A DNA stretch of 9,338 nucleotides from an archaeon UBA168 (GTDB lineage: Archaea > Thermoproteota > Thermoprotei_A > Marsarchaeales > UBA168). The position numbers were made by a program, and so were the translations under genes. Shown here in pieces: positions 6,466 to 9,338 of this stretch. Numbering within the stretch: the stretch's first letter is position 1; every line of letters starts with the position of its first letter. The DNA lies in the NCBI GenBank assembly GCA_002507085.1, contig DAYW01000047.1, positions 3,199 to 12,536 on the forward strand, written 5' to 3'. The notes under the pieces are model-generated. The model was not told where the DNA came from. It saw only the letters and a program-made list of their open reading frames with translations, and did not search any database.

Positions 6466-7944
6466 TCACACGTCAAAGTACATCTGAAACTCAAGCGGAT
6501 GGGGTCTCATGCTCACTTCCTGATAGTCTTTGAGCTCGTAGTAGATGATCTTATCGATGAGGCTCCTGCCAAATATCGGGAGAAGGTAATCGCTGTCCGA
6601 CTGCAGCGCCTCCACCGCCTCCTTGAGGCTACCCGGTAAAACGCCAATCCCTTTTTCCCGTCTCTCATCTTCCGTCAACTCATATATGTTCTTATCAACG
6701 GGATCCCCGGGATCTATCTTTCTCTTTATGCCATCCATCGCCGCGGCGGCCATTGCCGCAAATACCAAGTATGGGTTTGATGACGGATCTGGAGGCCTGA
6801 ACTCCAGCCTTTTCTCACCGCTGTGTTCCGGTCCGCTGTGATAGATCGGTATCCTAACGGCGGCCGACCTATTCGACCTGCTCCATGCCATGTAAACCGG
6901 AGCCTCATATCCCGGTACCAGCCTCTTATAAGATGACGTGGTAGGCGCCACAATTGCGGCCAAAGACCTCGCGTGCTCAAGCAGCCCACCTACGGCATAT
7001 CTGCCAGTCTGGCTAAGCTCGGCATACTTATCGGACGCATCGTAAAACGCGTTTACATCTCCGCTCCAAAGCGACATGTGCACGTGCATTCCAGAGGCGT
7101 TATCGCCAAACACCGGCTTAGGCATAAACGTGGCTACCATGCCCATGTTCTTCGCCACGTTCTTGACCACGTACTTTATGCTGATCACGGCGTCCGCCGA
7201 TGGGACTAGGGCGTCCCGAAATATGTTTATCTCGCCCTGACCTGCCGTGGAGACTTCGTGGTGATGCGCATCGCACACCACGTGAAACCTGTCTTCCAAG
7301 TAAGAGACGGCAGTACTTCTAAGCTCGTAAAGCGTGTCCTGTGGCGGCGCAGGGTAGTATCCCTCCTTAAACCTTATGGGATAACCCGTTCCCTGCGCCG
7401 ACCACGGCGCCTCGCGCGAAACGACTTCATAAGACTGCCCCCTGTAGGGCTGCAACGTATCCCAAGTCACGCGATCAAACACAAAGAACTCAACCTCAGG
7501 CCCCCAGTATGATGTAAAGCCGTTGTCCTTAAGATATGAAACGGCGCGCTTGGCAACGTTTCTAGGAGCATCATCAAATGCGCCGGCCCCGCCGCCAAGC
7601 CCCACGTCGCATATGAACCTAACCGTAGAAAGCTCCTGGGGATACCAAGGCAAGATCGCAACGGTCTGCGGATCCGGGTAAAGCACCATATCTGATTCGT
7701 CTATCTGCGCAAAGCCCCTTATGGATGAACCATCAAGCTTAGGTACCCCAACCTTGAACGAGTCCTCGCTTAGGGCATGCGAGGGGATCGTAACGTGTTG
7801 CAGCCTTCCCGCTATATCAGCAAACTGCAAGTCAACGAATCTGGCGGACTTAGCTAACTTAAGCGCTTCATCAACGGTGGCAGCAAAAGGAACAACCTTA
7901 CCGTCTTTTAAGTCATAAGGCATGTAGTAAGCGATTAAGGGCAT
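6466..7944 (-). CDS. glnA: Glutamine synthetase, type I
   Basis: This enzyme makes glutamine from glutamate, ammonia and ATP in the cytoplasm, the main entry of ammonia into metabolism; GSI works as a dodecamer. The product is 492 residues from the chosen ATG. Visible motifs are LDGSSIRGF (70-78), the metal ligands in GPEVEFF (E150, E152), HHHEVSTAGQGEINIF (E230, E238), GMHVHMS (H287, H289), the glutamate-binding loop PTTSSYKRLVPGYEAPV, NRSAAVRIP, and RLEFRPPDPSSNPYL (E381, R383). The segment between the 160s and 210 keeps the longer insertion typical of the GSI-beta type. The loop around Y421 (NIYELTEDERREKGI) looks more like the non-adenylylated GSI-alpha type. The ATG at 7944 is preferred because a TATA-like box sits about 25 nt upstream. 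The ATG at 7923 (485 residues) and a TTG at 7968 are alternatives. It lies downstream of larB on the same strand, with its own promoter in the gap. Confidence 0.96.
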   Translation of the reverse strand: MPLIAYYMPYDLKDGKVVPFAATVDEALKLAKSARFVDLQFADIAGRLQHVTIPSHALSEDSFKVGVPKLDGSSIRGFAQIDESDMVLYPDPQTVAILPWYPQELSTVRFICDVGLGGGAGAFDDAPRNVAKRAVSYLKDNGFTSYWGPEVEFFVFDRVTWDTLQPYRGQSYEVVSREAPWSAQGTGYPIRFKEGYYPAPPQDTLYELRSTAVSYLEDRFHVVCDAHHHEVSTAGQGEINIFRDALVPSADAVISIKYVVKNVAKNMGMVATFMPKPVFGDNASGMHVHMSLWSGDVNAFYDASDKYAELSQTGRYAVGGLLEHARSLAAIVAPTTSSYKRLVPGYEAPVYMAWSRSNRSAAVRIPIYHSGPEHSGEKRLEFRPPDPSSNPYLVFAAMAAAAMDGIKRKIDPGDPVDKNIYELTEDERREKGIGVLPGSLKEAVEALQSDSDYLLPIFGRSLIDKIIYYELKDYQEVSMRPHPLEFQMYFDV

Positions 7945-7965
7945 AAAAGCTTTTTGAAGCACGTT

Positions 7966-7973
7966 CAAAAATT
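7966..7973 (-). promoter_or_regulatory. TATA-like box for glutamine synthetase
   Basis: On the minus strand this reads AATTTTTG, centred about 25 nt upstream of the ATG at 7944, again predicting a leaderless mRNA. A second candidate, CTTTTATG, overlaps that ATG and lies about 22 nt before the next in-frame ATG at 7923. Which pair is used decides the protein start. The gap between larB and glnA is about 50 nt, so the two genes could also be partly cotranscribed. Confidence 0.38.
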
Positions 7974-7995
7974 GGCTCAGATTAGTAAATATTTT

Positions 7996-8769
7996 TCATG
8001 GTTTGCGGCACTTTTCGGCTATTTTGTTCGCAATGAGAGCCGCAAAGGCTCCGGCAGCAACCCCTCCATCTATGTTAACAACCGAAACCCCCATGGGGCA
8101 TGCCTGCAACATGGACATCAGCGCTGCTTCTCCTTTGCCGCCGTACCCATAGCCCACAGACGAAGGCACACCTATCACCGGTATGTCCACAAGTGATGCC
8201 ACCACAGCGGGAAGCGCCCCTTCCATTCCGGCTATGACGATCAGAACAACTACGCCATCATCCAACATCTTCTTCAGCGGCTCAAACAACCTGTGAATGC
8301 CAGCTATTCCAACGTCAACCGCTACCTCAACATCACAACCCATTTCCTCGGCAACGAACTGAGCCTCTTCGACCAGAGGAAGATCGGCCGTGCCAGCTGC
8401 CAGTATCCCTATTTTCTCCCCGACCTTCGGAGGGGCGTAATCCCTCCTTCTGACCACAAAGCACCTCTTCCCCTTCTTCAGCAGATATTCGTCAGCCAGT
8501 CCCTCGATGGCTCTGCGGTGCGCCTCGTCCATTACCCTTGTCACGATGGCGGCCCCTACGGATTTCGCCATCTCTTTGGCAAGGGCCGCGGTTTCTTCGG
8601 GATCCTTGCCCTCCGCCAAAATAGCTTCGGGTACCTTCCTTCTCCACGCGCGCTCTAAGTCCAGCCGAACCTCTTCTCCTATCTGATCTACGTAAAGGCG
8701 TCTTATCTCCCTTTCAGCCTCATCAACGCTGATCTTTCCCGATGCAAGCTTCTCTAGGATATCTCTCAT
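7996..8769 (-). CDS. larB: LarB, pyridinium-3,5-biscarboxylic acid mononucleotide synthase (PurE-like)
   Basis: LarB carries out the first step of nickel-pincer nucleotide (NPN) synthesis: it carboxylates the pyridinium ring of nicotinic acid adenine dinucleotide and releases AMP. NPN is the cofactor of lactate racemase LarA and relatives. The 257-residue product has the family's helical N-terminal region (1-60; AEGKDPEE at 52-59), then a PurE-like Rossmann domain from about 118. Diagnostic blocks are GILAAGTADLPLVEEA (121-136), VDVGIAGIHRL (151-161), VIAGMEGALPAVVASLVD (178-195), VIGVPSSVGYGYGGKGEAAL (198-217) and ACPMGVSVVNIDGG (223-236). C224 matches the catalytic cysteine that forms the covalent intermediate in characterised LarB. 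The start ATG has a TATA-like box about 24 nt upstream. It is transcribed away from larC across a shared intergenic region. No larE, the sulfur-donating partner, is in the window. Older annotation calls this family NCAIR mutase (PurE)-related protein. Confidence 0.95.
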   Translation of the reverse strand: MRDILEKLASGKISVDEAEREIRRLYVDQIGEEVRLDLERAWRRKVPEAILAEGKDPEETAALAKEMAKSVGAAIVTRVMDEAHRRAIEGLADEYLLKKGKRCFVVRRRDYAPPKVGEKIGILAAGTADLPLVEEAQFVAEEMGCDVEVAVDVGIAGIHRLFEPLKKMLDDGVVVLIVIAGMEGALPAVVASLVDIPVIGVPSSVGYGYGGKGEAALMSMLQACPMGVSVVNIDGGVAAGAFAALIANKIAEKCRKP

Positions 8770-8788
8770 TTGGAAAATAAAGTGGACG

Positions 8789-8796
8789 CTAAAAAG
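8789..8796 (-). promoter_or_regulatory. TATA-like box for larB
   Basis: On the minus strand this reads CTTTTTAG, centred about 24 nt upstream of the larB ATG at 8769, which predicts a leaderless transcript. There is no Shine-Dalgarno site between box and start. Confidence 0.45.
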
Positions 8797-8891
8797 TCAT
8801 GCGCCAAACCCGATGAGTTGCATGATCCGTGCTGACATTTTATCAAGATACCGGTTTGACGCGCGATGAACGCGGTTTCGCTGTGAAGCCA

Positions 8892-8914
8892 GATGATGCA
8901 CTTGGATGATGCAC
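8892..8914. repeat. Operator-like 10-bp direct repeat upstream of larC
   Basis: GATGATGCAC occurs twice (8892-8901 and 8905-8914), separated by TTG, a 13-bp period. The second copy ends 5 bp before the larC TATA-like box. An imperfect inverted copy, TTGCATGATCC at 8818-8828 (9 of 11 positions when reverse-complemented against GGATGATGCAC), lies about 20 bp upstream of the larB box. A repressor or activator bound here could control both genes. The factor and its signal are unknown; the repeat does not resemble the NikR site GTATGA-N16-TCATAC. Confidence 0.4.
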
Positions 8915-8919
8915 AAAGC

Positions 8920-8927
8920 GTTAAAAC
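8920..8927 (+). promoter_or_regulatory. TATA-like box for larC
   Basis: This reads GTTAAAAC, centred about 24 nt upstream of the larC ATG at 8947, with ACAAAG-type purine-rich sequence just before it that could serve as a BRE. It again predicts a leaderless transcript, since no Shine-Dalgarno site precedes the ATG. Confidence 0.42.
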
Positions 8928-8946
8928 CAATCGAAGATTTAAGCCC

Positions 8947-9338
8947 ATGATAGTGTATTTTGACTGCTCTACGGCTGGAACGTCAGGCGACATGCTTTTA
9001 GGAGCGCTGTTGGACGTTGGCGCTAGCCAAGACAACATCATCAAGCTGGCCGATTACGTCTCCAAGAACTTACCAGGTGTCCGCTCCGTAAAGGTTGACG
9101 TTAAGAAGACGAGCAGCAGAGAGATCATGGGCACAAAGGTTACCGTTTCCGTCGATGAAGAGCTCGTCTACGAACCAGGAGAACCTCCACATCCAGAAAG
9201 GGATAGCGCCTTGCTTAGGAAGACCATAGAGGGAGCCCTCAGCGAGTTCAAGCTCGGTGAAAAGGCCAAGGGCTTTGCCCTCTCGGCCTTCGACAAACTG
9301 GTTAGCGCCGAGGCCCATGTGCACGGCTTAAAAGAGAA
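8947..9338 (+). CDS. larC: LarC, nickel-inserting cyclometallase of NPN cofactor synthesis (N-terminal part)
   Basis: LarC inserts nickel into the dithio-pyridinium nucleotide made by LarB and LarE, the last step of NPN cofactor synthesis. The window ends after 130 codons of a family that is about 400 residues long. Recognisable parts are the N-terminal FDCSTAGTSGDMLLGALLDVG (residues 5-25), where characterised proteins have a similar GISGDM motif, the strand and turn ending GTKVTVSVDEE, and the helix AFDKLVSAEAHVHGL (114-128), which matches the AExxVHG block. The linker around residues 70-90 (EPGEPPHPERD) is not histidine-rich, unlike the His-rich stretch in many LarC proteins. Whether the C-terminal part is in frame or needs a programmed frameshift, as in the lactobacillar larC1/larC2 pair, cannot be seen. 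The gene is divergent from larB. Confidence 0.92.
   Translation, partial: MIVYFDCSTAGTSGDMLLGALLDVGASQDNIIKLADYVSKNLPGVRSVKVDVKKTSSREIMGTKVTVSVDEELVYEPGEPPHPERDSALLRKTIEGALSEFKLGEKAKGFALSAFDKLVSAEAHVHGLKE

Larger units (their letters stand above)
8770..8946. promoter_or_regulatory. larB–larC divergent intergenic regulatory region
   Basis: A 177-nt non-coding stretch separates the two start codons of the divergent lar genes. It holds a TATA-like box for each gene, a 10-bp direct repeat next to the larC box and an imperfect inverted copy of that repeat nearer larB. The remaining middle part (about 8830-8890) includes a GC-rich segment, ACGCGCGATGAACGCG, with some self-complementarity. No tRNA or convincing small ORF was seen. 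The spacing is longer than two leaderless promoters need, so shared control is likely but unproven. Confidence 0.5.

Noticed and set aside
6726..6989. Frame of 87 codons within glutamine synthetase
   Set aside because: It is an out-of-frame shadow of the glnA coding sequence, with tryptophan- and arginine-rich composition and no promoter.
8851..8880. GC-rich, partly self-complementary stretch between larB and larC as a riboswitch or small RNA
   Set aside because: Pairing is short, both neighbouring transcripts appear to be leaderless, and I could not build a convincing fold; no known RNA family was recognised.
8766..9044. Minus-strand open frame of about 92 codons across the lar intergenic region
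   Set aside because: It is antisense to the start of larC, overlaps the lar promoters, and its product resembles no family; larC on the other strand is unmistakable.

Overview
This window is archaeal chromosomal DNA. The evidence is a uL11–uL1–P0 type ribosomal operon, a diphthamide-synthesis gene (dph5), a Hef/FANCM-type helicase, an archaeal Auto_anti-p27 zinc-ribbon protein, and TATA-like boxes centred about 24-26 nt upstream of start codons with no Shine-Dalgarno site, which points to leaderless mRNAs. Base composition is intermediate, close to half GC by eye, and AGG/AGA arginine codons are common. I suspect a TACK-type lineage (Thaumarchaeota/Aigarchaeota-like), because P0 is short and tail-less, but the sequence alone does not fix the taxon. 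No mobile element, CRISPR array, rRNA or tRNA was found.

Layout. (1) 1-1659, plus strand: the end of uL11, then uL1 and uL10/P0, tightly coupled and closed by an oligo-T terminator. The L12/P1 gene that usually follows P0 in archaea is not here. (2) 1741-4939, minus strand: a probable operon read from right to left, with a small zinc-ribbon protein, diphthine synthase Dph5 and a Hef-like helicase. The helicase has a C-terminal ERCC4 fold that has lost its nuclease residues. It converges on the ribosomal operon. (3) 5029-6219, minus strand: a cation diffusion facilitator fused to a NifX/NafY-type cofactor-binding domain, with a TTG start and its own TATA box. (4) 6220-6465: a gap holding an oligo-T terminator and one doubtful small ORF. 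(5) 6466-7944, minus strand: type I glutamine synthetase. (6) 7996-8769, minus strand, and 8947-end, plus strand: larB and larC, two of the three genes for the nickel-pincer nucleotide cofactor. They diverge from a 177-nt intergenic region that holds two facing TATA boxes and an operator-like direct repeat.

How the genes fit together. The left half is translation: ribosomal stalk and L1 proteins, plus Dph5, which modifies the elongation factor that docks on that stalk. A DNA-repair helicase is carried in the dph5 operon. The right half is metal and nitrogen handling: a probable zinc/iron-type exporter, glutamine synthetase, and nickel-pincer cofactor synthesis. I did not find a wholly new system. 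The points most worth a second look are the pseudo-nuclease Hef, the tail-less P0 with no adjacent L12 gene, the lar divergent promoter and the CDF–NifX fusion.
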